Source of the DNA: Streptomyces sp. ATexAB-D23
GTDB taxonomy: Bacteria; Actinomycetota; Actinomycetes; Streptomycetales; Streptomycetaceae
Assembly (NCBI RefSeq): GCF_000373645.1
Contig: NZ_KB892017.1
Location: 1 to 64,000 of the forward strand
DNA: 64,000 bases
Direction: 5' to 3'
Both the position numbers and the translations under genes were made by a program. Below are positions 26,673 through 35,425 of the stretch, one piece after another. Each line of letters opens with the position of its first letter. Position 1 is the stretch's first letter. The notes under the pieces were generated by a model. That model saw nothing but the letters and a program-made list of their open reading frames with translations, had not been told where the DNA came from and did no database searches.

Positions 26673-28801
26673 CCACCGCGCATCAGGCGCCGCCCGGCCT
26701 CCGGGAGCCGGACGGCGCCTCGCCGCCGCCCGTCGCTGACCTCTGGGAACGGCTCGTCCGCATCGAGCAGCGGGTACGGATCGCGGTCGCGCTGCGCCGG
26801 GACGCCGACCCGGAGCCGGACGACCCGTACCGGGGCCAGTACCTCACCGCCGCGGCGGCCGACCGCATTCTGGAGTCCCGCGACGCGTTCCGCCCCGTCC
26901 CCGCGCACGGCGCTGGTGAGGAGTCCCCGGAGCGGGGCCGGATCGCGGCGCTCGCGGAGCGCTTCGGCCTGGTCGCGCCGGACCTCGATCTCCTGCTGGT
27001 CGCGATGGCCCCGGACATCGACGCACGGTTCGAGCGGCTGTACGGCTATCTCAACGACGACCTGACCCGGCGCCGGGCGACGATCGGCCTGGCCCTCGAA
27101 CTGTGCGGCCTGCCCGCCGCGGGGCCCGGCCGCTTCCGCTTCTCGCCGTCGGCCCCGCTCGTCGCGGCCGGCCTGGTGGAGGTGACGGAGACCGAACGCC
27201 CGCTGCTCTCACGGGTCCTGCGGGTACCGGACCGGATCACCGCCCATCTGCTCGGCGACGACGGGGTGGACGGCAGGCTGCACGGCCTGGTCCGGGCAGC
27301 CCGGCCGCCGCGGGAGCGCCCGGAGCCCTGCGAGGCCACCCTGCGGATCGCGGCGGCGGCGGGCACCGGCAGCGGCCTCGTGCATCTGCTGGACCGCGGC
27401 GGTGACCCCGGCGGCCTCGCGGCCGACGCGCTCGTCACGGCCGGGCTGCACCCGCTGGTGGTGGACGCGGCCGCGCTCGCCGCCGCCCCGGAGCCGGTGA
27501 CGGCCGTGCGGCTCCTGGCGACCGAGGCGCGGCTGAGCGGCGGCGGTCTCGTCGTCGGCCCGCTGGAGACGCTCGTCCCCGAGCAGCCCAAGGGCGCCGC
27601 CCTGGTCGGCGCGCTCTGTGCGGCGGTCGGCGGCGGCTCGCCCCTGATCCTGTACGGCAAGAAGAACTGGGACCCGCTGTGGGCCGGTGACAGCCCGGTG
27701 GCGGTCCCCGTCCCGCCGCCGGACCCGTCGGACGCGGCACGGCGGTGGCGTCACGCGCTCACCGGGGCCGGTGCCCGGACCGGGCTCGCCGCCGGTACCG
27801 CGACGGCCGACGCGGATCTCGCCGACGCCACCCGCGCCTACCGGCTGGACTCGGGCCAGATCCGCCGCGCCGCCGCCGTCGCCTCCCGGCTGGCCGCGCT
27901 GGAGGGCCGCCCGGTGGAGGCCGGGGACCTGCGGACCGCCGTCCGGGCCCAGAACGGGGCGGGGCTCGCCCGGCTCGCCCGCCGTATCGAGCCCGCCGTC
28001 GGCTGGGACGACCTCGTGCTGCCCCCGTCGACCCGCCGTCAGCTGTCCGACCTGGCCCTGCGCGCCCGCCACCGGGAGCAGGTGCTCGGGCAGTGGCGGA
28101 TGCGGCCGGGCGGGGGCCGGGGGCGGGGCATCGTCGCGCTGTTCGCCGGGGAGTCCGGGACGGGCAAGACCATGTCGGCGGAGGTCGTCGCGGCCGACCT
28201 GGGCATGGAGCTGTACGTCGTGGACCTGTCGTCCGTGGTGGACAAATACGTCGGCGAGACCGAGAAGAACCTGGAGCGGATCTTCGCCGAGGCGTCCGAC
28301 GTCAACGCGGTGCTGCTGTTCGACGAGGCCGACGCCGTCTTCGGGAAGCGCTCGCAGGTCAAGGACGCGCAGGACCGGCACGCCAACGTGGAGTCGGCCT
28401 ATCTCCTCCAGCGCATCGAGTCCTTCGACGGCATCGCCGTGCTCACCACCAACCTGCGGGCCAACCTGGACGAGGCGTTCACCCGCCGGCTCGACGTGGT
28501 CGCCGACTTCCCCGTACCGGACGCTCAGCAGCGGCTGGCCCTGTGGGAACGCTGCCTGGGCACGGAGGTCCCCCGCGACCCCGGCCTCGATCTGCCGACC
28601 TGTGCGGAGCGCTTCGAGCTGACGGGCGGTTCGATCCGCGCCTGCGCGGTCACCGCCGCGTACCAGGCGGCGGAGTCGGGCCGCCCGCTGGACACGGAAC
28701 AGTTGGTCGCGGCCGTCCTGGCGGAGTACCGCAAGCTCGGACGGCTGGTCCTGGACAGCGAGTTCGGCCCGTGGCTGGAGCGGGCCCGGCGCCGGGACTG
28801 A
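26669..28801 (+). CDS. CIS AAA+ ATPase (Afp15/Pvc15-like)
   Basis: 710 residues. The N-terminal winged-helix and degenerate ATPase region is followed by a C-terminal AAA+ module: Walker A GESGTGKT (about residue 495), Walker B AVLLFDEADAVF (about 547), sensor and arginine region (LTTNLRANLDEAFTRRLDVVADFPVP). In PVC and related systems the homologue is needed for cargo loading or assembly. It is immediately upstream of the candidate cargo gene, consistent with that role (inference). GTG start. Confidence 0.93.
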   Translation: MTTAHQAPPGLREPDGASPPPVADLWERLVRIEQRVRIAVALRRDADPEPDDPYRGQYLTAAAADRILESRDAFRPVPAHGAGEESPERGRIAALAERFGLVAPDLDLLLVAMAPDIDARFERLYGYLNDDLTRRRATIGLALELCGLPAAGPGRFRFSPSAPLVAAGLVEVTETERPLLSRVLRVPDRITAHLLGDDGVDGRLHGLVRAARPPRERPEPCEATLRIAAAAGTGSGLVHLLDRGGDPGGLAADALVTAGLHPLVVDAAALAAAPEPVTAVRLLATEARLSGGGLVVGPLETLVPEQPKGAALVGALCAAVGGGSPLILYGKKNWDPLWAGDSPVAVPVPPPDPSDAARRWRHALTGAGARTGLAAGTATADADLADATRAYRLDSGQIRRAAAVASRLAALEGRPVEAGDLRTAVRAQNGAGLARLARRIEPAVGWDDLVLPPSTRRQLSDLALRARHREQVLGQWRMRPGGGRGRGIVALFAGESGTGKTMSAEVVAADLGMELYVVDLSSVVDKYVGETEKNLERIFAEASDVNAVLLFDEADAVFGKRSQVKDAQDRHANVESAYLLQRIESFDGIAVLTTNLRANLDEAFTRRLDVVADFPVPDAQQRLALWERCLGTEVPRDPGLDLPTCAERFELTGGSIRACAVTAAYQAAESGRPLDTEQLVAAVLAEYRKLGRLVLDSEFGPWLERARRRD

Positions 28802-28908
28802 CCTCGGGGTGGCTCCGGGGGGGCCGGGAGTGTCCGGCTCCCGTCCATCCGCTCGGGCGGCGTGCGGGATCAGCGCAGAGCCATCCGCTATACGAAGGGA
28901 TCACCCGC

Positions 28909-30273
28909 GTGCACAGCAACGAGACCGACCAGGCGTCAAAAGCCGACCGGCGCAAGCCCTTGGACGCCCGGACGGCCACACGGGCCACGAGCCCGCTGAC
29001 GCTCGACGTCCTCCAGTCCACGATGGGCAATGCCGCGGTCAGCCGCATGCTGTCCGGGGCCGGGCGGACGGTACAGCGCTCTGCCGGCACCGAGGCCCTA
29101 CGGTCACCGGGCCGCCCCCTCGATCCGGAGCTGCGGGGGGAAATGGCGCGGCGGCCCGCCTCGTACGCGTCCCCCAGCGTGCAGCGGGCGAGGCTGCGCG
29201 GCAGTGCTCCCGCCCCTATGGACACCGTGGCGCCCTCGGACCTGGTCAGCGCGATCAAGGAGCGCAGCAAGTTCATGGAGCGCTGGGTCTCCGACTTCGA
29301 CCTGACCTTCGCCAAGGTGACCGACGCTCTCGACACCACCATCGAGGTGACGAAGGGCGGTGATCTTCTCCAAATGAGCCAGGAGATGATCGTCAAGTAC
29401 ACCGAGGTGACGAACAACAACCCCGACGGGGGTCTGCATCTACGCACCTTGAACTACGCCCTCGGGGGCTCGGAACCCGCTCCGGGCATCGGCGGCTTCA
29501 GCACCATGTCCATGTCGGGCACCGAACTCGTGGGCCGCCCCGGCTTCGCCCGCGTGACCGCGAAGGCTCTCGCGGTCGCGCCGGGACAGCACCGCCGCCA
29601 CTACATCGCCTGGCACAACATCCGGTCCCTGCTGAACCGTTCGTACGCCGCCCACCCCCGCCTTCTCATTCCTTACCTTCAGAACAAGCTCGACCGCGGG
29701 CAGGTACATCCGGACATGAAGGACGAGTCGGACAAGTCCGTCGAGCGAATGTCGAGGGCCGAGTTCGGAACCGGGGACCGCGCTGCCGGGGAGACCCTGA
29801 TGCGCGCCGCCTATGTGATGAACAGCTCCCAAAACAACCTGTGGGTGGGCAACGGGAGCGAGAACTCGGAGATCAACTCACTGAGCAGGTCGCTGCAGGG
29901 AAGGCTCCGTGACCTGACCGCTTTCCAGCTGCCCGTGTGGAAGGCCGACCTGGAGAACAATCCGACCGGCTCCCCGCAGGCGCAGCGGGCGAAGCACAAC
30001 CTCCTCACCAGGATGAACGCAGACCTGCGGGCGCTCGCGGGCGCGAACACCGCGAACACCGCGCGCATCATGGCCGCGTTCAGGGACTTCACCGTCGACA
30101 CGGTCATCCGGTCCCTGGAGACGGACGACCCCGCGGACAGGAATCACCCGGCCGCGCAGGCCGACGGCATCGCCGTGGGCAACGCCGTATTCGACGCCGT
30201 GTTCTCCGACAGCACCCCCCTCGACTTCCAGGTGGTGCGCCGTGCCGTCGACTTCCTCTGGACCTCGTCCTGA
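28909..30273 (+). CDS. Candidate CIS cargo/effector with eCIS-type N-terminus and uncharacterised C-terminal domain
   Basis: 454 residues. The N-terminal ~90 residues look disordered and carry the LDVLQSTMGNAAVSRML block, close to the LQRxxGNAAV signature often at the start of CIS-associated cargo and DUF4157 proteins, plus two VQR motifs (RTVQRS, PSVQRA). There is no HExxH protease motif. The remaining ~360 residues are mostly helical and include GQHRRHYIAWHNIRSLLNRSY (about 227-247), with clustered His that could be catalytic or metal-binding, and an AGETLMRAAYVMNSSQNNLWVGNGSENSEINSLSR region. No family was recognised. It follows the AAA+ ATPase after 107 bases. The GTG at 28909 has GAAGGGA upstream. 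Cargo function is inferred from position and N-terminus. Confidence 0.72.
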   Translation: MHSNETDQASKADRRKPLDARTATRATSPLTLDVLQSTMGNAAVSRMLSGAGRTVQRSAGTEALRSPGRPLDPELRGEMARRPASYASPSVQRARLRGSAPAPMDTVAPSDLVSAIKERSKFMERWVSDFDLTFAKVTDALDTTIEVTKGGDLLQMSQEMIVKYTEVTNNNPDGGLHLRTLNYALGGSEPAPGIGGFSTMSMSGTELVGRPGFARVTAKALAVAPGQHRRHYIAWHNIRSLLNRSYAAHPRLLIPYLQNKLDRGQVHPDMKDESDKSVERMSRAEFGTGDRAAGETLMRAAYVMNSSQNNLWVGNGSENSEINSLSRSLQGRLRDLTAFQLPVWKADLENNPTGSPQAQRAKHNLLTRMNADLRALAGANTANTARIMAAFRDFTVDTVIRSLETDDPADRNHPAAQADGIAVGNAVFDAVFSDSTPLDFQVVRRAVDFLWTSS

Positions 30274-30347
30274 CAGCGGGTACGGGGGTACGGACGCCGG
30301 AGCATCCGGCCCTCCCCTCGCGCACCGGACTCCGTATCATCAGGTGC

Positions 30348-30938
30348 ATGACTGCCGAGCCCTCGCGATCCGCCGCCCGTATGCGGGCCTCCGACGCCGA
30401 CCGCGAAGCGGTGGTGGAGCAGCTGCGGGAGGCGGCGGCGGAGGGGCGCATCGACCTGGACGAGCTGGACGTCCGGCTGAATCTGGCCCTCACGGCGAAG
30501 ACGTACGGCGATCTCGCGCCGCTCACCGACGACCTGGTCCCGGTCGTGGCGGACACGGGCGAGCCGCTGACCCTGCGGGGCGGCATGCACGGCGTGAAGC
30601 GGGCGGGCGCCTGGAAGGTGCCGCCACTCATCGTCGTGCAGGCGGGCATGGGCGGCGCCCATCTCGACTTCAGCCAGGCGGAGTGCCGGCTGCGCGAGGT
30701 CGAGTTGGAGGTGGACGCGCAGATGGGCGGGGTGCGGATCGTGGTGCCGGAAGGCTGGGCCGTGGACACGGATGCGCTGGACCTCGGGCTCGGCGGCCTG
30801 CGGGACCGGACCTCGGGCACGCGGACACCGGGTGCGCCGCTGCTGAGGATCACGGGCACCTGCGGCATGGGCGGCGTCCGCCTGCGCCACCCCGGCTTCC
30901 GCGCACGCCGCAGGCAGCGCAAGGAGCTGGGGCGCTGA
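30348..30938 (+). CDS. DUF1707 and DUF2154-like cell-envelope-stress-type protein
   Basis: 196 residues. The N-terminal DUF1707 (SAARMRASDADREAVVEQLREAAAEGRIDLDELDVRLNLALTAKTYGDLAPLTDDL) is followed by a beta-strand domain like LiaF/DUF2154 (VPPLIVVQAGMGGAHLDFSQAECRLREVELEVDAQMGGVRIVVPEGW). There is no membrane segment. Such proteins are common in actinobacteria and of unknown function. Probably not part of the CIS, although on the same strand. Confidence 0.85.
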   Translation: MTAEPSRSAARMRASDADREAVVEQLREAAAEGRIDLDELDVRLNLALTAKTYGDLAPLTDDLVPVVADTGEPLTLRGGMHGVKRAGAWKVPPLIVVQAGMGGAHLDFSQAECRLREVELEVDAQMGGVRIVVPEGWAVDTDALDLGLGGLRDRTSGTRTPGAPLLRITGTCGMGGVRLRHPGFRARRRQRKELGR

Positions 30939-30956
30939 GGCGCTGAGGCGCCGCCT

Positions 30957-31739
30957 CTACAGGGGGCGGACGGTGAGGATCTGTTCCGCCCGGCCGACGG
31001 GGCCGTTGACGTCGTGCAGGACCGTGCTGGTGAGGCCCTGCCCGGTGGGGCCGAAGACGACCGTGGTGTCGAGGCCGGTCCAGGGGCCCTCGGGCTGCCG
31101 GTGCAGGTGGATCGTCAGGTCGACGTTGGGGAACATCCACTCGGTGGGCTGCTCGCGTACGGCGATGCCGTTGGCGGTGTCGACGAGCGCGACGTACGAG
31201 GCCAGCGGGCCCGCCGTCTCGCCCGCGACGAGGTCGAGCGGTGTGGAGATCCAGGCGGTCGTGCGGCCCGGCAGCGGCGGCGCGAGCGGGCGGACGTCGA
31301 GGGACGCGATGAAGCCGCCGGGCCAGAGGTCGGCCATCGGCCAGGGCGCGAGTGCCTCCGGCGGGGTGAGCCGCCCGGCCTCGCCGTCGGCGACGGCGGT
31401 GGTGTCGACGGGCGCGAGCGACCAGGCCCTGGCCCGTACGACGGGGCGGCCGGCGATGAGGGCGACGGCCTCCACGAGTTCGATGGTGCGGCCGGGCCGG
31501 ACGGTCTCGACCCGGATCTCGCACTCGTCCAGGGCGAGCCGGCCGAGGATGTCGAAGCCGACCCGCGACAGCAGCAGGCGCTCGCCCGGCCGCTCTTCGA
31601 GGTGGCGCTCGATGGCGTGGACGAGGAGGCCGCCGAGCGGGCTGAAGTGCACCTCGTCCGTGCTCCACGCACCGCTCGCGTGGGCGGTGGGCTTGTAGTG
31701 GTGCGCGTCGATGCGCTCGTAGTAGCTGCCGGTGTTCAA
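30957..31739 (-). CDS. Acyl-CoA thioesterase family protein (hotdog fold, TesB-like)
   Basis: 260 residues from a TTG start, the first codon giving the family N-terminus (NTGSYYERIDAHHYKPTAHASGAWSTDEVHFSPLGGLLVHAIE). The double-hotdog arrangement is seen with FDILGRL...EIRVETVRPGRTIELVEAVALIAGRPVVRARAW and a C-terminal VDTANGIAVREQPTEWMFPNVDLTIHLHRQPEGPWTGLDTTVVFGPTGQGLTSTVLHD. It probably hydrolyses acyl-CoA and may belong with the CoA-dependent catabolic genes further right. It is divergent from the ECF sigma gene. Confidence 0.8.
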   Translation of the reverse strand: MNTGSYYERIDAHHYKPTAHASGAWSTDEVHFSPLGGLLVHAIERHLEERPGERLLLSRVGFDILGRLALDECEIRVETVRPGRTIELVEAVALIAGRPVVRARAWSLAPVDTTAVADGEAGRLTPPEALAPWPMADLWPGGFIASLDVRPLAPPLPGRTTAWISTPLDLVAGETAGPLASYVALVDTANGIAVREQPTEWMFPNVDLTIHLHRQPEGPWTGLDTTVVFGPTGQGLTSTVLHDVNGPVGRAEQILTVRPL

Positions 31740-31894
31740 CGGATGCTTCCCTCGCGGCCGTGCGGATCGGGGGACAACAGCCTGACACCGCCTGTGTGTC
31801 CGCCGGTAGCCGGGCCCGGCGTGACACATGTAACGCATGGGCCGCGGGGCGCCAAGAGGGGATGAGGCCAGAGCAGTCGATCCGAGGAGCTTCC

Positions 31895-32494
31895 ATGAGA
31901 CATCCACCGGCCACCTACGAGGTGGCGAAGATCGGCGAGGACCCGGAGGCGTTCGAGCTGTTCTACCGGGCGCATGTGCAGGCCGTACTGCGCTACGCCA
32001 CCCGGCGCAGCCGGGACGCGTACGCCGCGTCCGACCTGACCGCCGACGTGTTCCTGGCGGCGATCGCCGCCGCTCCCGGTTACCGCGAGGAGCTGGGCAG
32101 CCCCTCCGCCTGGCTCCACGGTATCGCCCGCAATGTCGTGGCGTCCGAGCGGCGGCGGGCCGCCCGGACGTGGAACGCCGAGAGCAGGATCGCCGGGCGC
32201 CGGCTGCTGGACGAGGACGACATCGCGCGGCTCGAAGAACGTATCGACGCCGAACGCGACAGCTCCGCGCTGCTGGCCGGCATGGCGGCGCTGCCGGCCG
32301 GTCAGCGGGCCGTGCTCGAACTCGTCACGGTCGACGGCCTGACCGTCCCCGAGGCCGCCGCCGCACTCGGCATCAAGCAGGTGACCGCGCGCGTCCGCCT
32401 GCACCGCGCCCGCCGCGCGCTGCGGGACACGTTGACGCCCGCTCCCCCGGAATCCCTTCCGCACCCCTCGTCTTTCGCCGTGGAGGCCCGATGA
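31895..32494 (+). CDS. ECF RNA polymerase sigma factor
   Basis: 199 residues. Region 2 is at about 20-90 (AFELFYRAHVQAVLRYATRRSRDAYAASDLTADVFLAAIAA) and region 4 at about 130-185 (LPAGQRAVLELVTVDGLTVPEAAAALGIKQVTARVRLHRARRAL). The ATG at 31895 has GAGGAG upstream. The stop overlaps the ATG of the next gene, whose single-pass membrane product is the likely partner or target. The genus of ECF cannot be assigned by eye. Confidence 0.9.
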   Translation: MRHPPATYEVAKIGEDPEAFELFYRAHVQAVLRYATRRSRDAYAASDLTADVFLAAIAAAPGYREELGSPSAWLHGIARNVVASERRRAARTWNAESRIAGRRLLDEDDIARLEERIDAERDSSALLAGMAALPAGQRAVLELVTVDGLTVPEAAAALGIKQVTARVRLHRARRALRDTLTPAPPESLPHPSSFAVEAR

Positions 32495-33102
32495 AGACCG
32501 AACGCTTCGAAGACCGTCTGCTGCACGCGCTGAAGGAGCACGTGGCGGAGAACGCCCACCGGGCGGGCACCGCCGAGGCGGTCCGTACGCGATCCGCCGG
32601 CGGGCGCTGGGCCCGCCGGGTTCCCCTCACCCTCGCCGCCGGTGCCGCGGCCGCCGCGCTGGTCGGCACGCTCGGCCTCGGGCAGTCCGCGTCCTCGGCC
32701 CCGGGCTCGTCCACGCGCGTCACCAACGCCGCCTACACGTTGGAGAAGGACGGGGCCACCGGCCGGGTCAGACTGGCCATCGTGGACCCGTCCGGGGAGA
32801 TCGACGTCGAGACCATGCAGCGGAACCTGGCGGCCCTGGGGGTACGGGCCAAGGTGCTGCTGGGCGAGCCCGACTGCGCCAACCCGTCCCGCTCGAAGCC
32901 CGGGGCAGAACCGCCGTTCGACCTGGGCAGCCCCCGGGACGGCGAACCGACCCTCGTCGTGTCCCCCTCCCTCATCCCCGCCGACCAGACCCTGGTCATC
33001 GGCCTCGCCGCGCGCCGGCACTCCCTGGAGAAGATCGCGGCGGGGATGGCCCGGGGCGACGGCTCGGACTGCGTGCCCGCGCCCGCCGCCACGAAGCCGT
33101 AG
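32491..33102 (+). CDS. Single-pass membrane protein coupled to ECF sigma factor
   Basis: 203 residues: a short cytosolic N-terminus (KTERFEDRLLHALKEHVAEN), one membrane helix (about 47-66, VPLTLAAGAAAAALVGTLGL) and an extracytoplasmic domain with two Cys. It overlaps the sigma gene by four bases. It lacks a zf-HC2 motif, so a conventional ZAS anti-sigma role is not supported; it may be a non-canonical regulator or an effector of the sigma regulon. Confidence 0.75.
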   Translation: MKTERFEDRLLHALKEHVAENAHRAGTAEAVRTRSAGGRWARRVPLTLAAGAAAAALVGTLGLGQSASSAPGSSTRVTNAAYTLEKDGATGRVRLAIVDPSGEIDVETMQRNLAALGVRAKVLLGEPDCANPSRSKPGAEPPFDLGSPRDGEPTLVVSPSLIPADQTLVIGLAARRHSLEKIAAGMARGDGSDCVPAPAATKP

Positions 33103-33110
33103 GGCCGGGT

Positions 33111-33533
33111 TCAGGGCCGGAACACCGCCACCGCCTCGCACCCCTCCTCCCGGCGGAACGCCACCCGCAGCTCCATGCCGATGGCGAGCGCGCCCTCCTC
33201 GCACTCCACCACCTGCGTCATCATGCGCGGCCCCTCCGCCAGATCGACCACGGCGGCGATGTACGGGACGCGGGCGCCGAACGGGGGCAGGTCGTTGCGG
33301 TGGACGACGGACCAGGTGTAGAGCGTGGCCCGGCCGCTCGCGCGGACCCATACGCCGTCCTCGCTCCAGCAGTACGGGCAGAACTCGCGCGGGTAGTGGT
33401 GCGCCCGGCCGCAGGCCCGGCAGTGGCGCAGCAGGAGGTGCCCCTCGGCCGCGGCGTCCCAGTAGGGGCGGGTGAAGGCGTCGGGTTCGGGGAGGTCGTG
33501 GCGGGGGGCGGGGGGCGGCGGGGCGCTCGTCAC
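33111..33533 (-). CDS. Zn-ribbon/OB-fold protein (DUF35 family, acyl-CoA-associated)
   Basis: 140 residues. It has a rubredoxin-like ribbon CRACGRAHHYPREFCPYC (about 39-57) followed by an OB-fold (SGRATLYTWSVVHRNDLPPFGARVPYIAAVVDLAEGPRMMTQVVEC). DUF35 proteins accompany thiolase-like or MaoC-type enzymes in acyl-CoA and steroid catabolism, but no thiolase is in this window. The GTG start overlaps the DoxX stop by four bases. Confidence 0.88.
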   Translation of the reverse strand: MTSAPPPPAPRHDLPEPDAFTRPYWDAAAEGHLLLRHCRACGRAHHYPREFCPYCWSEDGVWVRASGRATLYTWSVVHRNDLPPFGARVPYIAAVVDLAEGPRMMTQVVECEEGALAIGMELRVAFRREEGCEAVAVFRP

Positions 33534-33982
33534 AGGAAGAGTCCGATCGCGTGGTCGAGGGACCAGGTCTGCCAGGACATCGCGAACAGGGCGACCAGCG
33601 AGATGAGCGCCATCATCGCGTTCTGCCCCTGCTCGGCCCAGTCATGGATCATCAGCACCAGGTAGAGGAGGTTGAGCAGGAGGCCGCCGACGAGGGCGAC
33701 CGGGGTCAGGAAGCCGGTGACCAGGCCGAGCCCGAGGGCGAGTTCCGCGTACACGACGACGTACGCCATGGCCCTGGGGTGCGGGGCGACGGTCTTCTCG
33801 AAGCCGGCGCGGACCACCGGCCAGCGGTGCTTCCCGGCCACGTCCGCCGCCCACGCGATGCCGGTGCCGCGCTGGAACCACGCCTTCCGGTCCTTGTGGC
33901 GCCAGCTCTCCAGCCACCACAGGCCGAGCCCGACGCGCAGTACGGCGAGCCACTGGGCCCCGTCGAGCCAGACCGTCCGCAT
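33530..33982 (-). CDS. DoxX-like integral membrane protein
   Basis: 150 residues with about four membrane helices (AMAYVVVYAELALGLGLVTGFLTPVALVGGLLLNLLYLVLMIH; NAMMALISLVALFAMSWQTW). It leads a two-gene operon with the DUF35 protein. A CTGAC-N5-GTCAG palindrome lies 22 bases upstream of the ATG. DoxX-like proteins are often linked to redox or thiol homeostasis; the specific role here is unknown. Confidence 0.85.
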   Translation of the reverse strand: MRTVWLDGAQWLAVLRVGLGLWWLESWRHKDRKAWFQRGTGIAWAADVAGKHRWPVVRAGFEKTVAPHPRAMAYVVVYAELALGLGLVTGFLTPVALVGGLLLNLLYLVLMIHDWAEQGQNAMMALISLVALFAMSWQTWSLDHAIGLFL

Positions 33983-34003
33983 GACGCCTCCCGATACACC
34001 GAA

Positions 34004-34021
34004 TCTGACGGTACGTCAGTT
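34004..34021. promoter_or_regulatory. CTGAC-N5-GTCAG operator, site 1 (DoxX/FMO intergenic)
   Basis: TCTGACGGTACGTCAGTT, an imperfect palindrome between the divergent DoxX and FMO genes and only 22 bases from the DoxX start. One of seven like sites in the window. Confidence 0.75.
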
Positions 34022-34191
34022 CACCTGATGGGGGCGCACGGCGCAAGAGGTACGGCCGCACGGCCCGGCGGGGGCGCGGCGCAAGGAGCGCGACCGCGCC
34101 CCGCACCCCCGTTCGAGAGCGTGATCAATTCGCAATCGATTCCGGTCTTGACCGAGACCCATCAAGGAGTCACGCGATTACGCTCCGAAGC

Positions 34192-35382
34192 ATGTCCGAC
34201 AGCGCATCCACCGCCGGCAGCACCGCCCCGGCCCCCACCGACCTCACCGAGGACCGCCCCGTCTACGTCATCGGGGGCGGTCCGGGCGGGCTCGCCGCCG
34301 CTTCCGCCCTGCGCGCGCGGGGCGTTCGGGCCGTCGTCCTGGAGAAGTCCGGAAGCGTCGGCGCGTCCTGGCGCGGGCACTACGACCGGCTGCACCTGCA
34401 CACCACTCGGCGCTGGTCCGCGCTCCCCGGACTGCCCATGCCCCGCAGGTTCGGGCGCTGGGTCTCCCGCGACAACGTGGTGCGCTACCTGGAGAAGTAC
34501 GCCGAACACCACGAGCTGGAGGTGGTGACGGGCGTCGAGGTCTCCCGGATCGACCGGGCGGCGGACGGCAGCGGCTGGCGGCTGAGCGCGAGCGGCGGCC
34601 GCGAACTCACCGGCCGGGCCGTCGTCGTGGCCACCGGCTTCAACCACACCCCGCGCCTCCCCGACTGGCCCGGCCGCGAGACGTTCACCGGCGAGCTGCT
34701 GCACGCCTCCGACTACCGCGCCCCGGCCCCGTACGCGGGCAAGGACGTCCTCGTCGTCGGCGTCGGCAACACGGGCGCCGAGATAGCCGTCGACCTGGTG
34801 GAGGGCGGGGCGGAACGCGTACGGCTCGCGGTGCGCACCGTCCCGCACATCGTGCGCCGCTCCACGGCCGGGTGGCCCGCGCAGGCGACCGGCATCCTGG
34901 TGCGCCGCCTCCCCGTCGCCCTGGTGGACCGGGCCGGGCGCCTGATGTCCCGTATCGCCGTCCCCGACCTCGCCGAGCACGGGCTCCCCCGACCGGACAC
35001 GGGCCTGTACTCGCGGGTCAAGGAGGGCGCCATCCCGGTCCAGGACGTCGGGCTGATCGACGCGGTGAAGCGCGGCCGGGTGGTGCCGGTGGCGGCCGTC
35101 GAGTCGTTCGAGAAGGACGCGGTGGTCCTGGCGGACGGCACCCGGCTCACCCCGGACGCGGTGATCGCCGCGACGGGCTACCGGCGGGCCCTGGAACCGC
35201 TGGTCGGCCACCTCGGCGTGCTGGATGCCCGGGGCCGCCCGGTGGCACACGGCCGGCGCACCCCGAAGCAGGCACCCGGCCTGTACTTCACCGGCTTCAC
35301 CAACCCCATCAGCGGCATGCTCCGCGAACTGGCCCGGGACGCCGAGAAGATCGCCAGGAGGGCGAGCCGGACGCGCCACTGA
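34192..35382 (+). CDS. Flavin-containing monooxygenase (FMO-type, NAD(P)H-dependent)
   Basis: 396 residues. The FAD Rossmann motif is VYVIGGGPGGLAAASALRARG (about 25-45), the NADPH motif is VLVVGVGNTGAEIAVDLVEGG (about 184-204), and the terminal VIAATGYRRALEPL and GLYFTGFTNP blocks fit. The FMO-identifying motif is not exact; YucA-like or CzcO-type oxidases are close relatives. The substrate is unknown. No strong ribosome site precedes the ATG; AAGGAG at 34164-34169 is better spaced for an in-frame ATT at 34177, so the N-terminus may be five residues longer. Confidence 0.85.
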   Translation: MSDSASTAGSTAPAPTDLTEDRPVYVIGGGPGGLAAASALRARGVRAVVLEKSGSVGASWRGHYDRLHLHTTRRWSALPGLPMPRRFGRWVSRDNVVRYLEKYAEHHELEVVTGVEVSRIDRAADGSGWRLSASGGRELTGRAVVVATGFNHTPRLPDWPGRETFTGELLHASDYRAPAPYAGKDVLVVGVGNTGAEIAVDLVEGGAERVRLAVRTVPHIVRRSTAGWPAQATGILVRRLPVALVDRAGRLMSRIAVPDLAEHGLPRPDTGLYSRVKEGAIPVQDVGLIDAVKRGRVVPVAAVESFEKDAVVLADGTRLTPDAVIAATGYRRALEPLVGHLGVLDARGRPVAHGRRTPKQAPGLYFTGFTNPISGMLRELARDAEKIARRASRTRH

Positions 35383-35425
35383 GCCGGACCGTTCCCGGCG
35401 GGCCACCAGCGCGAACGACCGGGCT

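Noticed and set aside
27745..28801. Long + strand frame overlapping the AAA+ ATPase
   Set aside because: Arg/Pro-rich shadow; the ATPase motifs are in the other frame. The last part of this frame is the real effector gene, which begins at 28909.
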